Assembly: GCA_041569895.1 (NCBI GenBank)
Contig: JBFFXF010000088.1
Span: 1 to 25,843, forward strand
DNA length: 25,843 nucleotides
Source: JBFFXF01 sp041569895
Lineage (GTDB): Bacteria > Planctomycetota > UBA8108 > JACQVS01
Direction of reading: 5' to 3'
Within the stretch, counting starts at the first letter, position 1. Every line of letters begins with the position of its first letter. The notes below the pieces were generated by a model. That model did not search any database. It was not told where the DNA came from and was given only the letters and a program-made list of their open reading frames with translations. This document shows, in pieces, positions 9,201-15,269 of this stretch. A program made the position numbers and the translations under genes.

Positions 9201-10959
9201 CCTCGAAGTTCTTCTCGTCGCGGCCGGATCCGATCTGCTCGAGGACTTCCTCACCGATCCGCTGGTGCAGCGCGACCCGCTCGTCGGCATCGGTGATGGT
9301 CCGCGCGACGACATCCGCGTAATCCCGGATCCGGAAGAAGTACCCGTCGTGCTCCTCGGCGCGCGGGAAGAGCTGCGCAACGCGCTCGGTGAGGCACTTC
9401 TCGTCGAGTCTCTGGAGGGTCGACTGGACCTCGGCCGTCGACGCGTCGAGGATCCGGGCGAGCTGCTTCGACGTCAGCGGCTTGCGCGCGTACGCGAGCA
9501 CGCGAAGCACGGCGAGCTCGTCATCGTCGGTCGCCTCGAGCCGCCGGCGCAGGATGCCGTGTCGGATCGAGATCGCCTGCGGCGAGGGCGCCGTCTCCTC
9601 GCCGGAGTCGGCGTCACCGGCCTCGTTGTCGTCGCCGTCGGCCTCCTTCGAGCTCACCCCGGGACCGTCGTCGGCGCTCTCCTCTCCGCTGTCGGTGGCG
9701 CTCTCCGATCCGTCCTCGGCGGCGGATGCCTCGCCGGCGCCCCTGTCGGGGACGTCACCACCGTCCTCCTCGATCGGGATGGCACGCTCGATGTCGGCGG
9801 GCGTCAACGTCGTCCGGTCCCGCACGGTCGGCGCCGCGAGTCGGAGGAGCTCCTCGATGTAGCAGGGGAACCCCTCGGCCGTCGCGTGGATGCGGTCGAC
9901 CGCGCCGGCGTCCGCCTGGAGCCCGGCCTCCGCGAGGGCCAGCGTGACGAAGGCCCGGGTCTCGTCCGGACTCATGCGCCGGATCTCGCCGTGGTACGCG
10001 AACGGCTCCTCGCCGAGGCTCCGGAGCGCACGCTCGAGATAGTTGTCCGCGGCGGGATCGCCCTGGTAGTTCGCGAGGATCATCAGGCGCACGAGGCGGT
10101 CCTCGAGGTCGCTGGCGGCGCCGCGCTCGACACCCGTCTGCCCCGGGTAGAAGCGCTCCCGGGCCTCGGGCGCGTCGTCGAGCTCCTCCGGGTCCTCCCC
10201 CCAGTCCTCGCCGGGGTCGACGGCGGTCTCGACGAGCGCCGGCGCGTCCGACTGCTTCCAGCCCTCGAAGCGGGCGTTGCGCTGCGCGATGTTGCGCCCG
10301 ATGTAGCGCAGCAGCTCGACAGTGGCCTGGTCGCCCCAGTTGAGGTCGTGCACGAGAATGACCACCGGCCGGAGCGCGGTGATCTCGAAGAGGAGCTGCG
10401 TGATGCCGTCGAAGATCCGGAGGCGGTCCTCCTCCCAGCGCTGGCCGACCTCCCAGCCGGGAGTCGCCACCGCGGACCGGGTGTCGCCGTTGCGGGTGAA
10501 GATCTCCGGAAGCAGGGCCTCGAGCCCGGGACGGTACTTCTCCCGCAGCACGTCGCCGAACTCGAAGTCGCGGAGGATCTCGCGGATGACGCGCAGGAAC
10601 GGCTTGAAGGGGATCCCCTCGACGTCGTAGCAGTGGATCTCGTAGACCGGGATGCGCCGTTCCTCGGCGTGGCCGCGGAACTGGCGGAAGATCCTCGTCT
10701 TGCCGATGCCGCTCTCGCCCCGGTAGAGGAGGATCGTGCGTGGCGTCTCGAAGGACTTCTCCGCCGCCGGCGCGCCCGCGGCGTCGTCCGCCCCGGTGGG
10801 CTCGCCGCCGCGGAAATCGGTCCGCCGGAGCGCCTCGAGGGCGTCCGCTGCGTACGGGACGTCGAAGAAGACCCGCTCGAAGAGGGCCTTCAGCCCCTTG
10901 CGCTCGTCCTCGCGAACGCTGCAGTGATCGGCCGCCGAAAACGAGCTCTCGCTGATCAT
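6220..10959 (-). CDS. Giant STAND ATPase-TPR-GAF-degenerate GGDEF-Fis regulator
   Basis: The product has 1579 residues from ATG 10959 (GTG 10992 is in frame but sits almost on the predicted transcription start). Order of parts: AAA/STAND-type ATPase with Walker A GESGIGKT at 81-88 and Walker B VVILVHD at 199-205; a very acidic linker at about 394-459; a winged-helix-like segment at about 475-530 (LTSKQLARILDASTAEVQSTLQRLDEK, quoted in parts); TPR-type helical repeats from about 640 to 1140; a GAF domain at about 1190-1350 (SLLVVPVRARERIYGALYLDRP); a GGDEF-like region starting REPLTGLYTTSYLLERL at 1353-1369, in which the active-site stretch reads SWGSPIL instead of RYGGDEF; and a Fis-type helix-turn-helix at about 1510-1555 (RKTGGNITHAAKELGIHR). 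This is probably a ligand-gated transcription regulator with ATP-driven switching. No sigma54-interaction GAFTGA motif is seen. The inducer and target genes are unknown. Confidence 0.88.
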   Translation of the reverse strand: MISESSFSAADHCSVREDERKGLKALFERVFFDVPYAADALEALRRTDFRGGEPTGADDAAGAPAAEKSFETPRTILLYRGESGIGKTRIFRQFRGHAEERRIPVYEIHCYDVEGIPFKPFLRVIREILRDFEFGDVLREKYRPGLEALLPEIFTRNGDTRSAVATPGWEVGQRWEEDRLRIFDGITQLLFEITALRPVVILVHDLNWGDQATVELLRYIGRNIAQRNARFEGWKQSDAPALVETAVDPGEDWGEDPEELDDAPEARERFYPGQTGVERGAASDLEDRLVRLMILANYQGDPAADNYLERALRSLGEEPFAYHGEIRRMSPDETRAFVTLALAEAGLQADAGAVDRIHATAEGFPCYIEELLRLAAPTVRDRTTLTPADIERAIPIEEDGGDVPDRGAGEASAAEDGSESATDSGEESADDGPGVSSKEADGDDNEAGDADSGEETAPSPQAISIRHGILRRRLEATDDDELAVLRVLAYARKPLTSKQLARILDASTAEVQSTLQRLDEKCLTERVAQLFPRAEEHDGYFFRIRDYADVVARTITDADERVALHQRIGEEVLEQIGSGRDEKNFEVFYHLRQGTEPRTSVDYGWRAATRFARSFSIEKAVHLLDELLGVLDGEEDLETRVRVLERKAVYQMALKQFDSALESLERLLEEGGSTLDDARKAEIYLHEGEVHRLAGDTNRALKALNRSFKLIKEINSPLGVEWHLANAVVRLDRGDVKRAINVCLKGVKIVQKHLLGSSEEDSDAAAPGSGEVPLVLRSRLYQLLAQAFKQRGDYVHAVENFRRALDGFESAGDEAATARVLDDLGTVYLAQGTYFRAARYFYRALEIKRRTQDIAGLCVSYDQLGMVYLRTGDELKTIAHLTHSIRLKGRIGDLLGLNPTLGVMGELHARLGRYMTALSFFDRAIHNSEVVKDTRGLVDAFIRKGWLFYEIGDRKQVDGLTRQTAILASEFKLKFQEATSARLRGRHEALRRNWEESDAEYKKSLEIYSKLGNRRQEAKVLLDQATSRYDRESYDDALKLASKALVLAEELQAVDLQARSHVIKGNIFRFLKGGSREKAREHLDRAYELCKSLNDVHPLFETYYSLAKLYHYDRDFTEAGNFYGKAEAIIRRVADGLPDDLAGRYLEDPRRKVFLDDANRFRREVQGRPTTADERERAEVEERTGDLTGYRALNAAVLRVNAAQNAVDFPNLVLQEAIDLGRAARGFLLRVRSRRYALAAQYGFGETPEEHPDYPSAQSIAEEAIRKGKSFVITGSDNREKEERFFKSRGLYQRSLLVVPVRARERIYGALYLDRPINMGSFSRPEEQIIEMLTEHIGTSLDNRRLVDLAMREPLTGLYTTSYLLERLREAYRLNNLHGRPFFLIGYYLPTLEASMNDEARLLGERLAAEISEELPDSAIASWGSPILTVLATETTLPNADNLAQRLEGRLISLVNGRVAYQIVGPEARIPNSVSLYYELRRRLLPEESDQQTLMEIRQLLSREITLKDAKLILEKHIIENTLRKTGGNITHAAKELGIHRPQLSSLLKKHDLKRELFERAADFESKDRRENGGRRNGH

Positions 10960-11001
10960 GGCTCCCGCCCTGGTCTCTCTGGCATCGACCACGAAGTTCT
11001 C

Positions 11002-11031
11002 ATTCTAACCTGCCCGGACGTCTCGATTCAC
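11002..11031 (-). promoter_or_regulatory. Candidate promoter of the giant regulator
   Basis: Read on the minus strand, TAGAAT (11007 to 11002, 5 of 6 matches to a sigma70 -10 box) has GTGAAT about 18 nt upstream as a weak -35. The start point would be near 10995, which supports ATG 10959 over GTG 10992 for the regulator. The -35 part overlaps the dyad at 11014-11037. Confidence 0.4.
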
Positions 11032-11037
11032 GTCCGG
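11014..11037. promoter_or_regulatory. Inverted repeat, possible operator between the YihY-like gene and the giant regulator
   Basis: CCGGACGT (11014-11021) and ACGTCCGG (11030-11037) form a perfect 8-bp dyad with an 8-bp spacer. Further CGTCCGG half sites follow at about 11044-11060. The dyad overlaps the -35 part of the candidate promoter at 11002-11031, so an operator is a reasonable reading. A hairpin in the read-through transcript is the alternative. It has no T-tract and is not a standard intrinsic terminator. Confidence 0.4.
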
Positions 11038-11049
11038 ATACCCGTCCGG

Positions 11050-12519
11050 TCACGTCCGGACGTCGCCCGAGGGCACCCCGGTCGGGAACGGCGCCCCGGC
11101 CATGCCGGGGCGATCGCCCTGCTCCGGGGCGAGGTCCTCGAGCGTACGATCCTCGAAGGACCCGAGATACGAGCGTCGGGCCTCAAGGAACGCCTTGCCG
11201 GCCTCGGTCAGGTCACGCCCGTTGTCGTCAAGATCGCCGACCGGGAGCTCGCGACTCTCGAGCCGGACGAGATCGGCGACGACGGTGTCGAGGCGGACCG
11301 CGGCCGGGTCGCGGCCGGGCACGAAGCGGCCGGGCTCCTGGGCGCTCTCGACGAGCACACCCGTGTCGACCAGTCGGCGGACGATCGGCTGGAACTCCTC
11401 CGTGTAGCAGTCGAGCGAGTCCGCGACGCTCTCGAGGAGCGCTCCCCGCCGGCCGGCGCGGTACGCCCGGGCGACGTGCTCGAGCAGCGCCAGCCCGAGG
11501 AGCACCGGCGAGTAGCGGCCGCTCTCCTCGGTCCGGCGGTGCAGTCGGAGGTCGCGCACCAGCCTCCGGTAATGCTGGGCGGTGTAGGACAGCTCGCCGC
11601 CCCACAGGATGACCGTCCAGGTCAAATAGACGAAGATCAGGAAGATCGGCACCATGCCCAGCGACCCGTACAGGCTGGTCAGCTTCGACGCCTGATGGGC
11701 GTAGAGCACGAAGCCGGCCTTGAGCGCCTCCCAGAGCAGCCCGGCGACCACTGCCCCGATCAGCGCCGGCAGCAGCCGCACCTTGGTATGCGGCAGGAAG
11801 AGGTAGATCACGCTGAAGGCGAAGCAACTGATGACCACCGGAATCAGCACCTCGTAGAGCGTCTTGAACGCCGGGTGCGCGCCCGAGAACTGCGTGCCGA
11901 GCTTCTGCTCGACGTACAACGACAGGGTGATGAGCAGCGGGCTCGTGGTGAGGATCATCCAGAAGGCGACGATCTTCTGGAAGTAGGTGCGGGACGTCTG
12001 GACCTTCCAGATGCGGCCGAAAACGCGCTCGGCCGACACCAGCAGCGCGACGCTGGCGACGATCAGCCCGAGGATGACGAAGACGCTCGTCCCGGCCCCG
12101 AGCCGGAAGACGTCCGCGGTGATCTCGGTCTCGATGGTCGCCTTGATCTCGTTCTGGAGCTCCTCCGAGGCGGCCAGGTAGGGCACCACGGTGTCGATGA
12201 AGAAGCTCCGGAGCTGGGCGGTGCGCGCCGGGATGCTGAGCACCGAGAGCACGAGGACGGCGATCGGCAGCAGGGAGAGCACGGTGGTGAACGACAGCGT
12301 CGCCGCCCGCTCCCAGCAGCCGTCGTGGCGGAACTCCCGCGAGCCGAGGAAGAGGAAGCGCAGGATGCGGATTCCGACCCCCGCGGCGCCTCGACGCCGG
12401 TCGAGCGACCGGTCGAAGAGCCGGTCGAACGCTTTCTGTACGGGCGAGCTCTGGAAACGCACCGGGTTCTCCCGCGCCGCCGTGCCGCCACGCCCGGGCG
12501 CCGCGGCCGGCCGACGCAT
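11050..12519 (-). CDS. YihY/BrkB (UPF0761) family inner membrane protein with C-terminal winged-helix-like domain
   Basis: The product has 489 residues. Six hydrophobic segments (about 76-97, 143-165, 184-203, 222-243, 249-270 and 287-309) and the family signature YGSLGMVPIFLIFVYLTW at 284-301, followed by ILWGGELSY, identify the YihY/BrkB family. The family was once annotated as ribonuclease BN; that activity belongs to a different protein, and the transport function is unsettled. After the last helix about 170 cytoplasmic residues contain a likely winged-helix fold (SPVLLGLALLEHVARAY... CYTEEFQPIVRRLVDTGVLV) and an acidic tail. ATG 12519 has no good ribosome site; GTG 12459 (GGGAGA 5-9 nt upstream, giving MRFQSSPVQKAFDRL) is a credible alternative start. 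The gene lies upstream of the giant regulator on the same strand with a 90-bp gap. Confidence 0.87.
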   Translation of the reverse strand: MRRPAAAPGRGGTAARENPVRFQSSPVQKAFDRLFDRSLDRRRGAAGVGIRILRFLFLGSREFRHDGCWERAATLSFTTVLSLLPIAVLVLSVLSIPARTAQLRSFFIDTVVPYLAASEELQNEIKATIETEITADVFRLGAGTSVFVILGLIVASVALLVSAERVFGRIWKVQTSRTYFQKIVAFWMILTTSPLLITLSLYVEQKLGTQFSGAHPAFKTLYEVLIPVVISCFAFSVIYLFLPHTKVRLLPALIGAVVAGLLWEALKAGFVLYAHQASKLTSLYGSLGMVPIFLIFVYLTWTVILWGGELSYTAQHYRRLVRDLRLHRRTEESGRYSPVLLGLALLEHVARAYRAGRRGALLESVADSLDCYTEEFQPIVRRLVDTGVLVESAQEPGRFVPGRDPAAVRLDTVVADLVRLESRELPVGDLDDNGRDLTEAGKAFLEARRSYLGSFEDRTLEDLAPEQGDRPGMAGAPFPTGVPSGDVRT

Positions 12520-12549
12520 CCGCCATCAGCGTATTATCGGCTCCGACTG

Positions 12550-12574
12550 CCGCGAAAGGTGAGCCTTTTCGCGG
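12550..12574. promoter_or_regulatory. Strong inverted repeat upstream of the YihY-like gene
   Basis: CCGCGAAAGG (12550-12559) pairs with CCTTTTCGCGG (12564-12574) around a 4-base loop, with one extra T. On the minus strand it lies just upstream of GATAAT (12538 to 12533), a 5-of-6 match to a -10 box for the YihY-like gene. An operator at that promoter is the simplest reading. No convincing -35 box is visible. Confidence 0.35.
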
Positions 12575-12658
12575 TGTTCGTGCCGGCCGCCCGCCGAGCG
12601 CGAACCCCCCCGCCGCGGCTGCTCGCACACGAGCACGCCGGGGAGGACCCGTTCCCAG

Positions 12659-12695
12659 AAAAAATCCTCCTCATCGTCCCTACTCGATGAGGAGG
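12659..12695 (-). terminator. Rho-independent terminator acting on minus-strand transcription
   Basis: CCTCCTCATCG (12666-12676) and CGATGAGGAGG (12685-12695) form a perfect 11-bp stem with an 8-base loop. On the minus strand the stem is followed by A and then six T (12664 to 12659). On the plus strand no T-tract follows. It would end a transcript arriving from higher coordinates, where no convincing minus-strand gene exists up to the sigma factor. Confidence 0.65.
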
Positions 12696-12770
12696 CTGTT
12701 TGGGTCTGAAATAAACGAGGAAAAAGGAGGAACCTACCACTGAAAGTAGGGATAGGTAGGTCGATATGAG
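12659..12770 (-). ncRNA. Possible small RNA ending at the minus-strand terminator
   Basis: The segment before the terminator is non-coding in appearance. On the minus strand it contains CCTAC-N8-GTAGG (12750 to 12733), then a pyrimidine-rich stretch with CCTCCTTTTT (about 12731 to 12722) resembling the 3' end of 16S rRNA, then the terminator. The terminator loop AGTAGGGA is exactly complementary to TCCCTACT at 12752 to 12745, allowing a pseudoknot or an alternative fold. The 5' end is not defined. This is an inference from structure; an attenuator or a vestige is equally possible. Confidence 0.25.
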
Positions 12771-12821
12771 GCTCGGTCAAGTCGACTCGATCGGCCTGGA
12801 CGGCGTCGCTCGACACGAGAG

Positions 12822-12830
12822 AGGAGGTGA
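12822..12830 (+). promoter_or_regulatory. Perfect Shine-Dalgarno with no convincing gene
   Basis: AGGAGGTGA lies 6 nt before a GTG at 12837 that opens a 90-codon frame to 13109. That frame has mixed third-position bases, is rich in Pro, Arg and Ser, and resembles no family I recognise. The site may drive a short leader peptide. On the opposite strand the same bases read TCACCTCCT, the anti-Shine-Dalgarno sequence. Confidence 0.3.
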
Positions 12831-13142
12831 GAAACTGTGCTGCACGTACTGCGGTCCCGAGGACCGACTGCGCTTCCCCCAGCAAGCGCTCCGCCCAATT
12901 GCCCGACGAGCCGTGCTCTTCTTTTCCCCAGACCTTCGTTGGTTCTCTCTACACTTCCGCGGCTGTCGATTCTCCCTGAAAAACCGATCTCCTTGACTCC
13001 TTTTCGGCCCCCGGAGTCGTTCGGCCCGCCGGCTCCGCCGCTCGAAACGCGCCCGCGCCGTAGCAGGAAGCGGCTCCGACTGCTGCAGGCGCACTTTACT
13101 AGGCGATAGCGATACCATAACCAGATCATCAGATCAACAAGT

Positions 13143-13173
13143 TTCACACGATTTCCCGGCTTTTTTCGATAAA
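13143..13173 (+). promoter_or_regulatory. Weak candidate promoter for the ECF sigma gene
   Basis: TTCACA (13143-13148, 5 of 6 to TTGACA) and GATAAA (13168-13173, 4 of 6 to TATAAT) are separated by 19 bp, slightly long for a sigma70 site. This is the AT-richest part of the region. A leader of about 120 nt would precede the sigma gene. An ECF-type autoregulated promoter could exist instead but was not recognised. Confidence 0.25.
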
Positions 13174-13303
13174 GGGCTCCCCCGGGCGCCCGGTCATCGA
13201 ATAGAACGGGCTCCGGGCCGTCGAAGGAAGTGAGCGGCGCGGATCGTGCGCGCCCGCAAGGTCTTCCTCGAAGGCGCCGGTCGAGCGAACGGAGGAAGGC
13301 GTC

Positions 13304-13936
13304 GTGAGCGACGCACGCCGCGAGACAGAGACGCAGGACACGGTGACCCGGGACGCCTCCGATGCCGAGGACATCCAGAAGGTCCGCGAGTTCGTCGGGG
13401 GGGACGCGAGCGCGTTCGAGTTCCTCTTCGACAAGTACCGCGAGAAGGTCTTCCGGGTCGCGCACCGGTTCGTCCACGACAAGGAGGACGCGCTCGAGGT
13501 CACCCAGGAGGTCTTTCTCCGGGTCCATCAGGGACTGAGGAAGTTCAAGACCAACTCGAAGTTTTTCACGTGGCTCTATCGGATCACCGTCAATCGATCG
13601 ATCGACTCGCTGCGGAGCAAGAAGGCCCGGCCGACCGTCGAGCTGCCGCAGGGACGCGGCGACGACGAACGGGACGAGATCGCCGGGCTCGCCAGTCCCC
13701 GCGGGGCCGACCCGTCGAGGCTCGCCGAGGAGCGCGAGATGGGCGCCAGGCTGCTGGAGGCGGTCGAGTGTCTGTCGAGCAAACACCGGGCGGTGTTCGT
13801 CCTGCACGCGGTGGAGCAGCTCTCGTACAAGGAGATCGCCGAGGTGCTCGGGTGCAGCATCGGCACCGTGATGTCACGACTGTTCTACGCACGGAAGAAG
13901 CTTCAGCAAGCGATGTTGGAAGCGGGCTTTCTCTGA
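13304..13936 (+). CDS. ECF-type RNA polymerase sigma factor (sigma-70 family)
   Basis: The product has 210 residues. Region sigma2 spans about 34-105 (DASAFEFLFDKYREKVFRVA, DALEVTQEVFLRVH, FFTWLYRITVNRSID), and region sigma4 about 145-200 with the helix-turn-helix LSYKEIAEVLGCSIGTVMSR. Sigma3 is absent, as expected for the ECF class. It directs RNA polymerase to a stimulus-specific promoter set. The GTG start has GGAGG at 13291-13295, 8 nt upstream. The stop is 81 bp before a gene for a zinc-finger anti-sigma factor, its likely partner. The N-terminal 20 residues are charged and variable. The signal and regulon cannot be read from the sequence. Confidence 0.95.
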   Translation: MSDARRETETQDTVTRDASDAEDIQKVREFVGGDASAFEFLFDKYREKVFRVAHRFVHDKEDALEVTQEVFLRVHQGLRKFKTNSKFFTWLYRITVNRSIDSLRSKKARPTVELPQGRGDDERDEIAGLASPRGADPSRLAEEREMGARLLEAVECLSSKHRAVFVLHAVEQLSYKEIAEVLGCSIGTVMSRLFYARKKLQQAMLEAGFL

Positions 13937-14017
13937 TCGCGTGGGGCGATCGGTGAGCCCGGAACGGCGGCGGGCGCTGTCTCACGGCGGCCGTCTCCGG
14001 AAGGGAGCGCGAGACTC

Positions 14018-14548
14018 ATGAATCAGACGGACGACGCGGGCCGCGGTGGCGGCTCGATTTGTGATCAGGAGTGGATGGTCGGTCCCTACGTCGACGGCGA
14101 GCTGCCGTCGGGCGAGCGCGCCGGTCTGGAGGACCACATGACCTCCTGCACGGGCTGCAGCGAGCTCGCCGAGCAACTCCGCAACTTCGATCGCCTCGCC
14201 CGGACCGCGTCATCGACGCCGCGTGTCTCCGCCGAGGAGTGGGGCGAGCTCTGGTACTCGATCGAGCATCGCGTCGGGAAGCGGCAGGGCGCCGCGCCGC
14301 TCGCGGGCACGCGGGGCACGGTCATGCAGGGCACTTTGGCGAGATGGCTCGTTCCGGCGCTCTCCGCGGCCGCGCTGCTCGCCCTCGCGGTGTGGCTCGG
14401 GGCCCGCGTTTTCGACTCGGGCGAGGAGTCCAGGGAGCCGACGTTCACGGAGGTCAAGATCATCGAGTCGAAGGGCGAGGGCGCCCGGCCGGTGATCAAC
14501 GAGGACGCCGACGTGATCGACTACACGGCCGGCGGCGAGGGCATCTGA
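14018..14548 (+). CDS. Membrane-anchored zinc-finger (ZAS) anti-sigma factor
   Basis: The product has 176 residues. The anti-sigma zinc motif H40-x3-C44-x2-C47 (HMTSCTGC), preceded by C15 and YVDGELP at 24-30, binds and holds an ECF sigma factor. A transmembrane helix at about 108-131 puts the C-terminal 45 residues outside the membrane, where a signal could trigger release. The ATG has AAGGGAG about 10 nt upstream. It lies directly after the ECF sigma gene, so sequestration of that sigma is the expected role. The extracytoplasmic tail (FTEVKIIESKGEG...) is not a sensor domain I recognise. Confidence 0.92.
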   Translation: MNQTDDAGRGGGSICDQEWMVGPYVDGELPSGERAGLEDHMTSCTGCSELAEQLRNFDRLARTASSTPRVSAEEWGELWYSIEHRVGKRQGAAPLAGTRGTVMQGTLARWLVPALSAAALLALAVWLGARVFDSGEESREPTFTEVKIIESKGEGARPVINEDADVIDYTAGGEGI

Positions 14549-14648
14549 GGCGACGCTCCGATGGGTCTCGATCCGACGAACACGGTTGTGCCGCACGACG
14601 GGTTCTCTCACAATGAGCGACGTCTCGCTCGCGACGCGAGACGCGGAC

Positions 14649-14668
14649 GGGATCCTCGCGAGGATCCC
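14649..14668. repeat. 20-bp perfect palindrome after the anti-sigma gene
   Basis: The sequence is centred on CGCG and reads GGGATCCTCG followed by its exact reverse complement. It lies about 100 bp after the anti-sigma stop. With no loop it is more like a protein-binding dyad than a hairpin, and no T-tract follows. Confidence 0.6.
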
Positions 14669-14724
14669 CGAAGTGTCGGTCGCGACGTCCCGCCCTCGCG
14701 GCCGGGACGCGCGCGCCGTCGTGA

Positions 14725-14748
14725 CATGAGCGCATGAGCGCATGAGCG
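14725..14748 (+). repeat. Three tandem copies of ATGAGCGC
   Basis: Three exact 8-bp copies end 4 nt before the ATG at 14753. Each copy gives an ATG followed at once by the bases of TGA (ATGA). They replace the normal position of a Shine-Dalgarno for the following gene. Confidence 0.75.
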
Positions 14749-14752
14749 CCAG

Positions 14753-15262
14753 ATGATCGGAGCCACCCGCGCACGGACGACGGCGATCCTCCTCGCGCTC
14801 GCGTGGCCCGGCGCCGCATCCGCCGAGCCGAAGACCGAGCCGGTCACCATCTCGCTCTACAAGGCGTGGGCCTCGGACCGCAAGACCCCTCCACCCTGCC
14901 CCGCCGAGCTCAAGAAGTTCGAGAAGCTGCTGCGCGAGAAGGCCCGCCGGGGAAAGAAACGCTTCAACGCCTTCCGCCTCGAGGAGAAACCCGCGACCAG
15001 AAAAACGGAGCCCGGCAAACGCTTCGAGAGCAAGCTCCCCGCCAAGCACAAGCTCACCCTGACCCCCACAAGGAAAAAGGACCGGTGGACCCTCGAGTAC
15101 CACCTCGAGAGCGAGGACTCGAAATGGTCCTCGAAGCTCACCATCCCGCTGAAAGACAACAAACCGATCATCGTCATCCCGGACATCCAGCAGGCCGGCG
15201 AGCAGTTCGTGATGGTCATCGTGTGCGATCTGCCGGGAGGCAAGCGGCCGGACGAGAGCTGA
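14753..15262 (+). CDS. Small secreted lysine-rich protein of unknown function
   Basis: The product has 169 residues. A signal peptide is clear: TRAR, then a hydrophobic stretch and cleavage after ASA at about residue 25. The mature part is highly charged, with Lys/Arg/Glu-rich stretches at about 58-110 (LKKFEKLLREKARRGKKR) followed by a beta-rich segment (DRWTLEYHLESEDSKWSSKLTIPLKDNKPIIVIPD). It has two Cys, at about 49 and 161. No family is recognised. It may be a periplasmic or cell-surface beta-sheet protein. The start is supported by the signal peptide, not by a ribosome site. It is convergent with the minus-strand gene ending at 15534. Confidence 0.75.
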   Translation: MIGATRARTTAILLALAWPGAASAEPKTEPVTISLYKAWASDRKTPPPCPAELKKFEKLLREKARRGKKRFNAFRLEEKPATRKTEPGKRFESKLPAKHKLTLTPTRKKDRWTLEYHLESEDSKWSSKLTIPLKDNKPIIVIPDIQQAGEQFVMVIVCDLPGGKRPDES

Positions 15263-15269
15263 CCCCCAC

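Larger units (their letters stand above)
12520..13303. other. 784-bp divergent intergenic region
   Basis: This lies between the divergent YihY-like gene and the sigma factor gene. Base composition is less GC-rich than in the genes, and no reading frame in it shows the strong third-position GC bias of its neighbours. It holds a hairpin beside the YihY promoter area (12550-12574), a minus-strand intrinsic terminator (12659-12695) with a complementary partner (12745-12752), a strong isolated Shine-Dalgarno (12822-12830), and weak promoter-like sites near 13143-13173. No tRNA, rRNA or known riboswitch consensus was recognised. Confidence 0.75.

Noticed and set aside
11050..12519. Ribonuclease BN annotation for the YihY-like gene
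   Set aside because: The family acquired that label by historical error; the sequence is a six-helix membrane protein.
9190..12690. A 1166-residue plus-strand frame across two minus-strand genes
   Set aside because: It is antisense to both the regulator and the YihY-like gene and has no recognisable domain or signal peptide.
12837..13109. Calling the 90-codon frame a gene
   Set aside because: Apart from its ribosome site nothing supports it: composition and codon third positions differ from the real genes. It is kept only as a finding.
12734..13807. A 357-residue minus-strand frame over the sigma gene
   Set aside because: It is antisense to the ECF sigma factor and has no family features.
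14210..15103. A 297-residue minus-strand frame
   Set aside because: It overlaps the anti-sigma gene and the secreted protein gene in antisense and is not coding-like.
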